This document shows positions 1-11,640 of a DNA stretch of 64,000 nt, one piece after another. The notes under the pieces were generated by a model. The model was not told where the DNA came from. It worked only from the letters and a program-made list of their open reading frames with translations, and did not search any database. Every line of letters begins with the position of its first letter. Within the stretch, counting starts at the first letter, position 1. The stretch is from the NCBI GenBank assembly GCA_011799875.1, contig CM022298.1, positions 55,519,792-55,583,791 on the forward strand. The letters run 5' to 3'. This DNA is from Thinopyrum elongatum. Lineage: Eukaryota > Streptophyta > Magnoliopsida > Poales > Poaceae. The position numbers and the translations under genes are program-made.

Positions 1-2627
1 ATGCATGCCCTAATGACTGCATCCTCTACCGCGGTGCGTATGAGGATTTGAACGAATGCCCGGTATGCAGTGCATTGCGGTATAAGATCAGACGAGATGA
101 CCCTGGCGATGTTGACGGCGAGCGCCCCAGGAAGAGGGTTCCTGCCAAGGTTGTGTGGTATGCTCCTATAATACCAAGGTTGAAATGTCTGTTCAAAAAC
201 AAAGAGCATGCCAAGTTGATGCGATGGCACAAAGAGGACCGTAAGAAAGATGGGAAGTTGAGAGCACCCGCGATGACGGGTCACAGTGGAGAAAAATCGA
301 GAGAAAGTGGGGGGACTTTGCAGGTGACGCAAGGAACGTATGGTTTGGTTAAGCGGGATGGCATTAATCCTTTTGGGGAGCAGAGCAGCAATCATAGCAC
401 CTGGCCCGTGACTCTATGTATCTATAACCTTCTCCTTGGCTGTGGCATGAAGCGGAAGTTCATTATGATGCCAGTGCTCATCCAAGGCCCTAAGCAACCC
501 GACAACGACATTGATGTGTACCTAAGGCCATTAGTTGAAGAACTTTTACAGCTGTGGAATGGAAAAGGTGTACGTGTGTGTGATGAGCACGACCGGAGGA
601 ATTGACCTACATGCGTTGCTGTTTGTAACCATCAATGATTGGCCTGCTCTCAGTAACCTTTTAGGACAAACAAAAAGGGATACCACGCATGCACGCACTG
701 TTTAGATGACACCAAAAGTGATATATTTGGACAAATGCAGGAAGAATGTGTACCCGGGACATCGTCGATTTCTTCCGACCAACCATCAATGTCGAAAGAA
801 AGCAAGCATTTCAAAGGCGAGGCAGATCACCGGAAGAAGCACGCCGTCGTATTGGCGATCACATACTTGCTATGGTCAATGATTTACAAGTAATCTTTGG
901 AAAGGGTCCTGGCGGACTATCTGTTCCGAATGACGCTGAGGGACGCGCACCCATGTGGAAGAAGAAAATCTATATTGGGACCTACCCTATTGGAAAGACC
1001 TAGAGGTCCGCTCTGCAATCGATGTGATGCACGTGACAAAGAATCTTTGCGTGAACCTGCTAGGCTTCTGGGCGTGTATGGGAAGACAAAAGATACACCG
1101 GAGGCACGGGAGGACCAGCAACGTGTGCACAAAAAAGACAGCATGCCTCCAAAGCAGTATGAAGGTCCTGCCAGCTACACTCTTACCAAAGAAGAGAAGG
1201 AAATCTTCTTTGAATGCCTGCTCAGTATGAAGGTCCCATCTGGCTTCGTCTGAATATAAAGGAATAATAAATATGACAGAGAAAAGTTCCAGAACCTAAA
1301 GTCTCATGACTGCCACGTGATTATGACTCAACTGCTTTCGGTTGCATTGAGGTGGCTTCTACCGGAAAACGTTCGATTAGCCATTGTGAAGCTATGTGCA
1401 TTCCTCAATGCAATCTCTCAGAAGGTGATCGCTCCAGAAATCCTACCAAGGTTAAGGAGTAATTTGGCACAATGTCTTGTCAGTTTTGAGCTGGTGTTCC
1501 CACCATCCTTCTTCAATATCGTGACGCACGTCCTAGTTCATCTAGTCGACTAGATGTGCCATTCTGGGCCCTGTATTTCTACACAATATGTTCCCTTTGA
1601 GGTTCATGGGAGTCTTAAAGAAATATGTTCGTAACCGTGCTAGGCCAGAAGGAAGCATCTCCAGGGCCATCAAACAGAGGAGGTCATTGGGTTTTGTTAT
1701 GACTTCATTTCTGACCTTAAGAAGATGGTCTCCCTCAATCGTGGTATGAGGGGAGACTAACTAGAAAAAGGCACGTTAGAAGCGGACTCAATAATATGTA
1801 GGGACGGGCATTCTTGGTCTCAAGCACACTACACAGTTCTACATAATTCTACCTTGGTGACCCGTATGTCAATGAACACAAGAATATTCTGCGCTCCAAA
1901 CACCCGAGGGAGCAGCGTGACGACTGGATACAGTGAACACATAAGGACTTTCGGCAGTTGGTTGCAAACACGTCTCATGGGTGACAACTCTGTTTCTGAT
2001 GAGCTGTACTCGTTGGCCAGGGGACCATCTTCGACTGTATTGACTTACAAAGGGTACGAGATAAATGGGAATACTTTTACACGATCGCCCAAGATAAAAA
2101 GAGCACCAGCCAAAATAGTGGTGTCCGCTTTGATGCAGCAACCAAGAGAGGAAAGGACACATATTATGGTTACATAGTGGACATATGGGAAATTGACTAT
2201 GGACATGATTTTAAGGTCCCTTTGTTTCAGTGCAAATGGGTCAATCTGTCAGGAGGCGGGGTACATGTAGACCCACAGTATGGAATGACAATAGTGGATC
2301 TGAACAATCTTGGGTACACAGATGAACCTTCATCCTAGCCAATGATGTGGCGCAGGTTTTCTATGTGAAGGACATGTCTACCAAACCGAGAAAAAGAAAA
2401 TATAAGGAAGCGAATACATCATAAGATGAGCCAAAGCGCCACATAGTTCTTTCATTGAAAAGAGACATCGTGGGAGTGGAGGGCAAGACAGACATGTCTG
2501 AAGATTATGAAAAGTTCCATGAAATTCCTCCCTTCAAAGTCAAGGCTGACCCAAGCACCCTGTTAAACGATGAAGATTATCCATGGTTACGCGCAATAAG
2601 CAAAGGACACAAGCGAAGAAAAAGTGA
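1..2627 (+). pseudogene. TNP2-type CACTA transposase, segment A copy, 5' end outside the window
   Basis: This is the segment A counterpart of the pseudogene at 36,659-39,718 and starts inside it, at the conserved HACPNDCILYRGAYEDLNEC stretch. It carries the same TNP2 blocks: WYAPIIPRLKCLF, DGINPFGEQSSNHSTWPVT, IQGPKQPDNDIDVYLRPLVE, VMHVTKNLCVNLLGF, and the C-terminal GYEINGNTF/DVAQVFYVKD region. The frame is broken many more times than in segment B, by 1-2 base changes such as the extra GA near 269, lost bases near 350 and an extra G near 720. The lesions of the segment B copy (short frame near 675, single-base loss in the CRKKAS region, TAG after LVHLVD at about 1,551) are here too, so they are not private to either copy. 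It cannot encode transposase. Confidence 0.9.
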
Positions 2628-4114
2628 AGACTTTCTCTCCAAAACTATTATGATGATGCCTTTGATCTAGAATATCACTTCAGTTATATGTGAAGAAATG
2701 AAATCCCTTTGTAACAGATGAGTTTTGTTCCGAAACCCTGATACTTCAAAAGAGATTGTCCATTTTGTACACGAAGTGCATCCAGTTTTGCCGTAACCCT
2801 CTCTACTTTTTAGCACATGCTATGTGGGTGAAATGATGATACCATGCCAACTTTCAACCTTTTCAGACTTCATTTGTAGTGCTTTTCAATTTCAGGGTCA
2901 TTTAGCTCAAAAAAATCAGTAAATGCATGAAAAATACCAAATGAAAGTTAGAAAGGGTTGAAAATTTATGATGGCTTCGAAGGGTGCATTTGAACACACA
3001 AAAAGTCTGGAGTTCAAATAAGTTCAAAAAAATGAAATCCCTTGTAATAGATGAGTTATCGTCCGAAACCCTGATACTTAGAAAGAGATTGTCCATTTTG
3101 TACACGAAGGCATCCATTTTTTGCCGTAACCCTCTAACTTTTTAGAACATGCTATGTGGGTGAAATGATGATACCATGCCAACTTTCAACCCTTTTAGAG
3201 TTCATTTATAGTGCTTTTCAATTTCAGGATCAACTAAAACAGAACTATAATATTCTTCAATAGAAAAAAAGAATACCTAAAACGCTTTTATAAAACTAAA
3301 AAGAATCAATAGCAAAAAGAATCAACTAAAAGTTTTTATAAAACTCTAATAGCAAAAGGAATCAACTAAAAAGCTTTTATAAACCTCTAGTATTTTGAAA
3401 CTAAAATATATAAAATTTATGCAACTAAAATTATCAAAGTATTTTTGTCAAAACATTAATAGCAAAAGAATTTTCATAAAGAATTTTTTGTTAGAAACTT
3501 AATAGCAAACTAAAATAACAAAATCTGTTTTTGATTAAAATAGACATTTAAAAATAACCTAAAAATTACCAAATTAAATATAATGATAAAACACAGTAAT
3601 ATTAAATAGCAGGAAAAAAGAACCACTCCAAAATCTATTTTTATAGTAAAGGTATTCACAAACTATTGATTCACACAAATTTTAAAGAATTCAAATTTAA
3701 ACTATTCAAATTTGAAAACTAATGGCAATAACAGAAAGTTTATAATTTTTGTGACCTAAAAGCAAAAGAATCACTGAAAAAACTATAAGTATTTAGCTGT
3801 AAGTAGAAACAAAGAAAATAAATAAAGCAAAAAACGAAACAAAAAAATGGAAAATAAAAATAAAAAATGCCGCCTACTGGGCCACCACGACCTGAATACG
3901 ACTAGAAACCCAACCAGCTAGTTGGGCCCGGATTCAGGCCCACAGCAAGCCCAGTAGGCCCACAGGCAGAGAGACACGTTTAGGCCAGTAGGCCTGCAAT
4001 AGAGAGGAGTTCGAAAGGGGAGGCGCAGCCGCGCTTATAAACAAGTGCCGAAGCCTCTCAGCTAGCGAGGTGGGACTAAACATCCAACCGCACCGCAGCT
4101 GTGCCAGGCACAGG
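2628..4114. other. AT-rich spacer of the CACTA element with a ~200 bp direct repeat
   Basis: There is no coding sequence. Two related blocks of about 200 bases start at 2,698 and 3,032 (ATGAAATCCC..., GTCCGAAACCCTGATACTT, GTGGGTGAAATGATGATACC). From 3,240 to 3,870 the DNA is strongly A-rich with a recurring AATCAACTAAAA motif. From about 3,880 GGCCCA/TGGGCC boxes appear, as in plant promoters. Confidence 0.7.
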
Positions 4115-4357
4115 CCTTTGGTCCCGGTTGGTGGCTCGAACCGGGACCAATGCCACCCGTTCGTCCCGGTTCGTGCCGCCAACCGGGGCCAATGCCACCC
4201 TTTAGTCCTGGTTGGTGCCACCAACCGGGACCAAAGGTCTCTGCTTCCTGCCCTTGGGCTGTGTGGAAATTGACCTTTGGTCCCGGTTGATAGCACCAAA
4301 CGGGACTAAAGGGGGCCATTAGTCCCGGTTGGTGCTTATAAACCGGGACTAAAGGGG
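4115..4357. repeat. AACCGGGAC inverted-repeat cluster, segment A
   Basis: The motif TTTGGTCCCGGTTGGTG and its inverse CCAACCGGGACCAAAGG alternate several times, giving short hairpin pairs. Such motifs are known subterminal repeats of grass CACTA elements, where they are thought to bind the accessory transposition protein. The same motif family recurs at the 3' terminus of the element near 9,975-10,180. Confidence 0.8.
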
Positions 4358-4362
4358 GTTGC

Positions 4363-4369
4363 TATATAA
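4363..4369 (+). promoter_or_regulatory. TATA box of the CACTA accessory gene, segment A
   Basis: TATATAA lies just 3' of the inverted-repeat cluster and is followed by a CT-rich, GCCGCC-rich leader. It is identical in segment B at 41,462. Confidence 0.6.
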
Positions 4370-4739
4370 GCCAAGACTTAGGAAAATTCCCCCCATCCGC
4401 CATCTTCTCTCGACGCCGCCGCCAAGCTGCTGCTGCTGCCCTCGACGCCGACGCAATCGCTCTCATCGTCGTCGTCGCGAGCTACCACGGCAACGTCCCC
4501 ACTCCCACTGTGAGCCGCCGCGCCGTCCCCTCCTCTCCTCCTCACCCCCCCCCCCCCCCCGCGCCCCGACGCTGCCGCCCGCGCTTGGCCGCCCATGCCG
4601 CCCGCACTCCGGCCTCCCGCAGTGAGCTCCGGCCGCCCCAGACCCCTCAACTGCGCTGCCGCCCCGCCGCCCCTGCCCTGCCGCCGCGTGCCTTGCGCTG
4701 TGTATCAAGTTAGAATTTCAAAGATTTGCAAAAGTTAGA

Positions 4740-5110
4740 ATTTTTTATGTGTATGTATGTTCATATGCATATATGTAGTGTATATATGTGTTTGATGTAT
4801 ATATGTATGTGTATATATGTGTGTATGTATATAGCATTTTTTGTCCATGTATGTATGTATGTGTATGTACGGATGATGGATGGATATGGATGGATGTATA
4901 TAGATAGAAAATGTTCATATGATTTTTTTGTTTCATATATGATGATTTTTTTTGTTCATACATGATCATATGATGTTTTTTTGTTAATAGATGATCATAT
5001 ATATGTTTTTTTGTTCATATGTGTGCATGATGTGGATGGATGGATGGATGTTATATATATAGAAAATGATCATATGATGTTTTTTTTATTCATAGAATTT
5101 TTTTTGTTCA
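4740..5110. repeat. TG/TA and GGAT microsatellite tract in the 5' leader or intron
   Basis: Long runs of TGTATATATG-like and GGATGGATGGAT repeats are followed by several ~35 base units of the type TTTTTTGTTCATA-ATGATCATATGAT. No coding content is visible. Confidence 0.8.
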
Positions 5111-5296
5111 TGAGAGAGGCGGCGGGGACGTCGGACATTCATGAGAGAGGGCGGTCCGGTCGTCGAGACATGTCATGTGGAATTTTTTTGGTTCATAGAA
5201 AACTTCGGTAACTTCGACATGAGGGGGGACGTCGATCAACCCCCTCTCACCCGACCCAAACTCTCGAGTCCACCCAAACCGGGACTGAGAAAGGGT

Positions 5297-5630
5297 TGTC
5301 GAGAGGCCACCCCAAACCTAGAAGAGTTGTCGTGGCCACCCAATTTACCAAGTTAAATGAGTTAAAGTTACTTACTCCCGTTACGCTTCACCCAAATTTA
5401 CCAACTTTAAAGAGCGTTGTCGAGGCCACACCAAACCCTATAGTGTTGTCGAGGCCACCCAAATTTACCAAGTTAAAATAGCGTTGTCGAGGCCACCGCA
5501 AACACTAGAAGAGTTGTCGAGGCCACCCAAATTTACCAAGTTAAAAGAGCATTCTCGAGGCCAACCCAAACCCTAGAAGCGTTGTCGAGGCCACCCCAAA
5601 ACCTAGAAGAAAGAGCGTCATTGTCGATCT
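5297..5630. repeat. Minisatellite with core GTTGTCGAGGCCACCC, segment A
   Basis: About eight partly degenerate units of 30-65 bases are built from GTTGTCGAGGCCACCC followed by either AAACCCTAGAAGA or AAATTTACCAAGTTAAA. They sit between the TATA box and the first coding exon of the accessory gene. Confidence 0.75.
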
Positions 5631-5934
5631 ATCGTTGCCGGCATAGGTCAATGGGGGAGAATGCATGGATAGTTTGATCTCCTGCATAGCGATTATTTTT
5701 TGCAAAAGGTCCTCTCCTAGAAGAAAGGGCGTTGTCGATCTCCTACCCCCTCCCACCCCTACCCGATAACTTCGACATGAGGGGGGACGTCGGACAATGC
5801 ATGAGAGAGCGGTCCGCAACTAATCATTGCTCATATATGCATATGATTCTTGTTGTGATTAGCTAGGTCTATGTTTGCCACTATATATCCATCTCCATGT
5901 TGTATATTGCCATGTTGTAATATTTGCAGAAACT

Positions 5935-8900
5935 ATGGACAGAGACTTAGAACAAGAAGAGTTGTTGGGGGATATAATCCGCGACGGAGGTGATCCCTTG
6001 CCGTTTTCAACGACCACCGATGGTCAGGAAAGGAGAGGATGACGGCTTCGGTAATCCAACAATGGAGGGGGAAGGAGATCATGACGGCTCCGGTGACCGA
6101 ATGGCGGAGGAAGAAGACCATGATGACGGCTCCGGGACTGAACGAAGGAGGGGAGCTGTTGCAAAGTCGGCGACGGTATATATATTAATTAAGCCTGTGC
6201 TGAATTGATGCATTAATTCTTTGTGTATGTACATATATTAACGCTTCTTTCTTCTTTTATAGCCCTCCGGATCGAGCCAAACTTCCGTAAGGGACGAGGC
6301 CCGAAGAAAAGGTTGCGCCAGGATGAAAGGTTCACGATCACAGAAAATCGTGAACGATGGCCAACCGATTGCTCCCAAGGGACCAAGGACACATTTGTAC
6401 ATCAGTGCGGAGCTATGTTAGGGACAGCGTTCCGATCAGCGTCCAGCAATGGAATAAGAGTCAAGGACGACCCTGAAGTTTCTTAGTCCAAGATAGTAGA
6501 CTGAAAGGTGATCTTTGGACCTCGCTGATGGCAAATTTCAGCCTACCGCCAGAGGAGGATCTGAATAAGTCAGTTATAGACCAAAGGTCAAGGCGTTTGC
6601 TCTTAAGAAGATGCAGATCTATTTCAGGAACTGGAAGAAAGAAAGAGTTGAACACAAAGTTTGTCGACAAAGGAAGACTCCAGAATTCACCGGCGATATG
6701 AGAGATAAGAGATCACATGGCCCGCATTTGTGGCCTACAAGAAATCGGATAAGAGGTAAGAAAAGGTCAGAGACAAACAAGAAAAAATGCGGCAAAGAAG
6801 AAGTATCACCATCACACGGGGTCAGGGGGCTACTACAAAGCCCGGCCATTCTGGGACAATGCTAAGCAAGACCTGCTTGCTAAAGGGGTCCAACCATCGA
6901 CATTGAACTGGCCAGATCGTCAAGGACTTGGTTCTTCGGGGTTGGGGGGAACTTTGGACCCAGAAACAGGGGAGTGTCGTTGGCGGATGAGCAACTTGCA
7001 ATACCCATCAAGAAGCTTCAGGAGTATATCAGGGAGCGCAGGAGGATAGGAGGGACATTCATTCCCGACAGAGAGAAGGACGAGCTGACAGAGGCCCTCG
7101 GGAATCCTGAGCACCTGGACGAACACGCGGCACACCAGGCTCGTTCCGTGGGTGGTTGGGTTCCCGACAGTGGTGGTTACAGAAGCAAGAAAGAAAGAGG
7201 AAAGCGGAAGTGAGCGAACATGCAGAGCTCATGCAATGCAAGAATAGCAAAGCAGAGGAACTTGCAGCACCGGTCAACCATTCAGCGGCACGAAGATCCT
7301 TGCTTCAACGTTGCCCAGAAGCTACCCCACATCTCAACGGAGAAGCAGTGTGGCTTCCACAGAGCTCGTTCAGCCTGATTTCACGGCTCCTCGCTACCCC
7401 ATGGATACTATCACGGAGGCTCAACATTGCGAGCTAAGATGATGAAATGGCAGAATCTGACTTTGAGGCGGCTGTCGGCTCTGTTGTACCTCCTCAAGCT
7501 GAGGGGACTTTCCATGCCGTGCTATTCACATGGCATGCTGTGTGACCGTGGATGAAATAATGGAGGGATTTAGGAGCTAGAGCTTGACTACCCTACAGGT
7601 GAAGGGGAGAATCATCTGGTTTATGCTTTAAGGGTAGTACCTGTTATGAGGAAGGAGTACATCAAGCTTCCAAACTGGACGCCTCTCCTCCTCCGGCGAG
7701 TCAGGGCACTCCGCCTCCTCCTCTGCCTCCTCGTCCGGCGAGTGATCAGGGCACTCGCCCCTCCAGCGCGTGAGGGCACTCCGCCTCCTCCGGCGCGTCG
7801 GAGCACTCCGCCTCCTCCTCCGCCTCCTCCGGCGTGTCAGCAGACTCCACCGCGTCAGCAACGACAGAAGAGAGACGCCGCCGCTCCGGCGGCTAGCAAA
7901 TACAAGAGGCGGGATGAAATTCAAAGCTGGTCCAAGCCTGAAGCCTCTTCCAAAGTTACCATATGAGAGGACTGATGAGGGAACCGGATGAAATCATGGC
8001 AGTGAGTGCAGGCCCATTTTGAACGGAAACCTCCATCTCCGAAGGAAAAGGCAGATCCGGTGAAAGGAAGCGCACTTGGATGCCCTGAAGGACTAGCACC
8101 GCCTCCGCCGCAATCCAACTATGAGCGCATTATTGAAAGGACATATAGGAAGGCAGCGGTCGGAAGTACTTGCAGTGATGCAAGGCTAGCAAACGAAAAA
8201 GTGGGGAAACAATCCCTAGCTCGGGGAACATGCGAAAGCAATCGTGCCCCGCTCAAGGTGTCAGCGATATCGTCGCTAATCATCCGGGTCTAGTGCCGGT
8301 ACCAATCCTGCTGATTACCTGGGCGATGATGTACAGTTTGAAAAGTTAGAGGTAGTAGATATCTTCAGATACGAGTACGGGAAGCCTCTCATCAAACCTG
8401 ATCATCCTTCTCTACCACGATGATGCGAAGATTGCATGAATGGTACATGGATACTGCAGGAAGTCTGGGAAGGGTAGTTGATGCTGGGGATTAAAGAGGA
8501 GCATGACCTCGTTGGAACTGAGGTGATGCCTGTTGAATTTGTGGAGTTATTCCTGTTATTCAATCAAGATGCCCTCGACAAACAAACTCTGACTTGCTAA
8601 TGTCTGTAAATATTACCTCTGTAATTAAGTCTCTATAGCTCAGCTCTTTCATTGATGTATATATAATTATCCCACGATATTATGCAGATGGAAGATCGTC
8701 GAATGCAAAAAGCCAAATCTATGACATGGGTTCATTAACCCAAATACATAAATGATGGTCGGTTCAAAACAGAGTCAAAGATACTGAGGACAAACTTGCT
8801 AAAATCGTACTTCGAGAATCAAAAACAAAGGGAAAATACTCCTTTCCTACAATTTCAAGTGAGGTTACTGTCTTGTGCATATTCGGTTTCGCTTACTCGA

Positions 8901-9638
8901 GGTTATAGTAATGTAATTGATGAGTTATGCATGCGTGCGCAGCTTCCACTTTATTCTGCAAGAGATTAAGCTTGACGGGAGAGTACTGTCTTAGACTCGA
9001 GACGGAAAAGATCCCCAGGACTATGCGGACATGACTGACAATGCTCCAGAAGTAAGTTCAATCAATCATTATCGCACCATATCGCAATTTTGTTTATTTC
9101 CGGATAATCAAGTAATTATTTTCTTTGTCTGGCAGGGTTTGGAAAGGTTCACCGGAATGGTTCTGGACGCCGAGGGAGCTGCGATTTACATACCCGAAAG
9201 TTAAGTAGTACTAGCTAGTTTCGCGCATCTCCCATTGATTCTAGTTTCATCAATACCATTTATCATACTTGATTATCAGTTTGATGAACTCTATTCTGAA
9301 AGTCCTTGTGGCAGGAAGGCGGAAATAATTTATGTGGATACTACGTTTGCGAGTTCATCCGCCACTGACCTCTGAGCGGGGCTGCTCTGACCGACAATAT
9401 GAAGTACGTAAACTATAATTCCAATTTATTTTATTACTATCATTGGTTTCAGTTTCATTGATATATATGTATTGACCCCCTTCTTTAAATTAGATGTGGA
9501 AGATGCGGGATGAATCTTACACATGTTCACATACGAGCAATTCAAGAGGAAATGGCGGGATTCTTTCTTGACCACGTCATAAATGAGAAGGAATACCATC
9601 TGGAAATTGAAATGGATTTTAGATGTAAGGAATTGTAA
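5935..9638 (+). pseudogene. CACTA accessory protein with Ulp1/C48-like C-terminus, segment A copy
   Basis: This is the collinear copy of the seven-exon gene at 43,058-46,801. The start (MDRDLEQEELLG), the KKRLRQDERFTITE block, the proline-rich repeat (CTCCGCCTCCTCC, 7,680-7,850) and the protease tail (HFILQEIKLD, CGYYVCEF, HVHIRAIQEE) can all be found. The frame changes every 50-200 bases through indels that segment B lacks, for example near 6,340, 6,650, 7,030, 7,440 and 8,270. The introns correspond to those of segment B. No product can be made from it as written; if the indels are sequencing errors, the true locus would look like segment B. Confidence 0.85.
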
Positions 9639-9974
9639 GAGATGTTTATTGTATATATGTAGTAGCGTTGGATAGATATACGAAAACTTGTGTTGGACCC
9701 AATCTATCTCGGAAAGAAGGTCCTTCTCTCTGTATATATTCATGACGATACTGTGTGGATAATTATTGGTCCTTCACTTTGGTACAGCTGACGTTCGAGT
9801 TCTCTCTATATGTATAGTAGCTAGCGGCGACCCAATCACGGAGAAAGAGAGGTCACTCTCTCTATTAGCTAGCTACACAATATGAAACCACTAATTAACC
9901 CCTTCCTCAAAACCCTAAAACACCCCCCCTTTCAAAAAAAAAAAACCTACGCTCTGGAGTGGAGCGTGCTTCCT

Positions 9975-10182
9975 TTGTTGGTCCCGATTGGTATTTACCA
10001 ACCGGACAAAGGGTTCCTTCTTGCCGCGGGCGCCCCGCACCGGCCACGTGGAGCCCTTCTGTCCCAGTTTCGTAAAGCGACAGGACCTAAAGGTTTGGCC
10101 TTTAGTCCCGACCCTTCTTGGTCCCGGTTCCAGAACCGGTAAAGTCCTCTTGGAACCGGGAAGTTCCGCGTTTTCTCTAGTT
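9975..10182. mobile_element. 3' terminal region of the CACTA element, segment A
   Basis: Four or five degenerate copies of the CCAACCGGGACTAAAGG motif lead to TTTTCTCTAG, the counterpart of TTTTCTACTAG at 47,339-47,348. Several arms are scrambled by indels compared with segment B. Confidence 0.65.
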
Positions 10183-10183
10183 T

Positions 10184-11640
10184 CTTGCACGAGGTGTTCC
10201 CACATTACCTCCAAAAACCAAAAACGAGGATTAGGGTATTACCTCAAACCATGAGTCCCAACATGGGTAAACCCTATGCGAAACTCCCCTTGGAATACTT
10301 TTGGGCTATGCTCTCCTCCCTACCGGGGCATAAAGAATTTTTGCACCATCCAGTGGGTGGTGCGCCGTCAAGGGCTGACGTCGTGGCCAAGACCGACTTT
10401 AGATATATCTTCCATCATGTCTGTGACTTCACACATGGTCAGAGGCTTCCTTCGGCTCCCTCACCTTCGTCACAGATGGGACAAGACGGCTCAACATGAC
10501 CCGCTGCCCAATCCGGCCACCATCTTCTCAAACGTTTTTGCGTTCGTCATCGATCCCCGGCGGCCTCACGGCTTTGTGTTCCCCACCTCACAAGCAACAA
10601 GTGCGGCTTCACAGAACTGCAGTTGCAGCACCGCCTCCGGACTCAAAAATGACCACACTCCATGACATCCTCCGACCGAGGCCTGGATCAATGCCGCAAA
10701 GGTTGGGCGAAGCGCCACTCAACATCAACCCATCAGCTCTCGCTCACGTTGCATCTGGCTGATGTCTTGCTTCAACTGGCATCGATGACACAGAGCTAAG
10801 ATTCTGACGATTACATTAGGCAAACCAACACAACCTCTCAATAGACGACAACGAGCCACCCTCGACCACACCACTGGGGCAAATCTTTATGATGGCTCCA
10901 GGAGGTCCGAAGGCGGCAACAAGTTCCCAACAGCTCTCTCATCGCCACTATGTCCAGTGAAGTCACGCCCACGAATATCGTCCCACCATATCATCACCCA
11001 TTAATTGTTTACTACTACTGCAACCGCTCCTCAACACCCTCGACCTCAACACCCGATTTCCACGGGGTTCATGACCTCTGGGGTCGACCCTTTGTCTCGC
11101 TACCCAACAATAAAAACACCATTCACCACCGACAACGCCTGCGGCTGCTCAGCACGGCAACTGCCAGGAGACGACCCCACTATCAGGCATGACGGCCATC
11201 ACGTAAGCCACCATGGCCGCCCACGTCTCGCTGCAGAAGATAGGAGGAGGCCGCCGCACGCAAGGGTGGATGGAACCGGGACAATGCGCAATGCCCAATG
11301 ACCCCGACGCTAAAACTCGCCGACAACCAACGCTCTCGCAGTTGATGATTCCAATTTTTGTGTTATTTTATGCACCTCTTATTTCATTTGTGTGTTAGGA
11401 TCTTCGGATTTTGCGGAGTAGCCAGCGCAGTTCAAGGCGGAGCAAGTGACCATCCTCGACTCGATCAATCTGAGCGGGGATGGCGGCAAACCACCGAGTG
11501 AAGAGGGGCAGATCTTTGCAGACTGAGGACGGGGGGAAGGGAGCCTGGGCTTCGCCCGCATGACCCCAAAGTCGTGGTAAGCCAAAACAGGGGTTATCTG
11601 CGTCCTCTATGACAATCAGGGTATGGATTAATTTTTTGCC
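10184..11640 (+). pseudogene. gag-like retrotransposon remnant, segment A copy
   Basis: The segment starts with CTTGCACGAGGTGTTCC and a leader resembling the 5' internal part of grass Gypsy-like elements (CATGGGTAAACCCTATGCG, CTCCTCCCTACCGGGGCA). A low-complexity coding tract rich in Pro, Ser and Thr follows. It matches 47,351-48,830 in segment B, where short readable frames survive. In this copy almost every frame is broken. No protease, reverse transcriptase or LTR is visible, so the assignment to a Gypsy-like or non-autonomous element is an inference. Confidence 0.4.

Noticed and set aside
4359..4713. Overlapping frames rich in Pro, Arg and Ala on both strands (also 41,458-41,820)
   Set aside because: They are produced by the GCC-rich leader and C-run, differ between the segments and have no homology.
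4745..4969. Tyr/His/Thr-rich frames over the TG/TA microsatellite (also 41,844-42,074)
   Set aside because: Simple-sequence translation without biological meaning.
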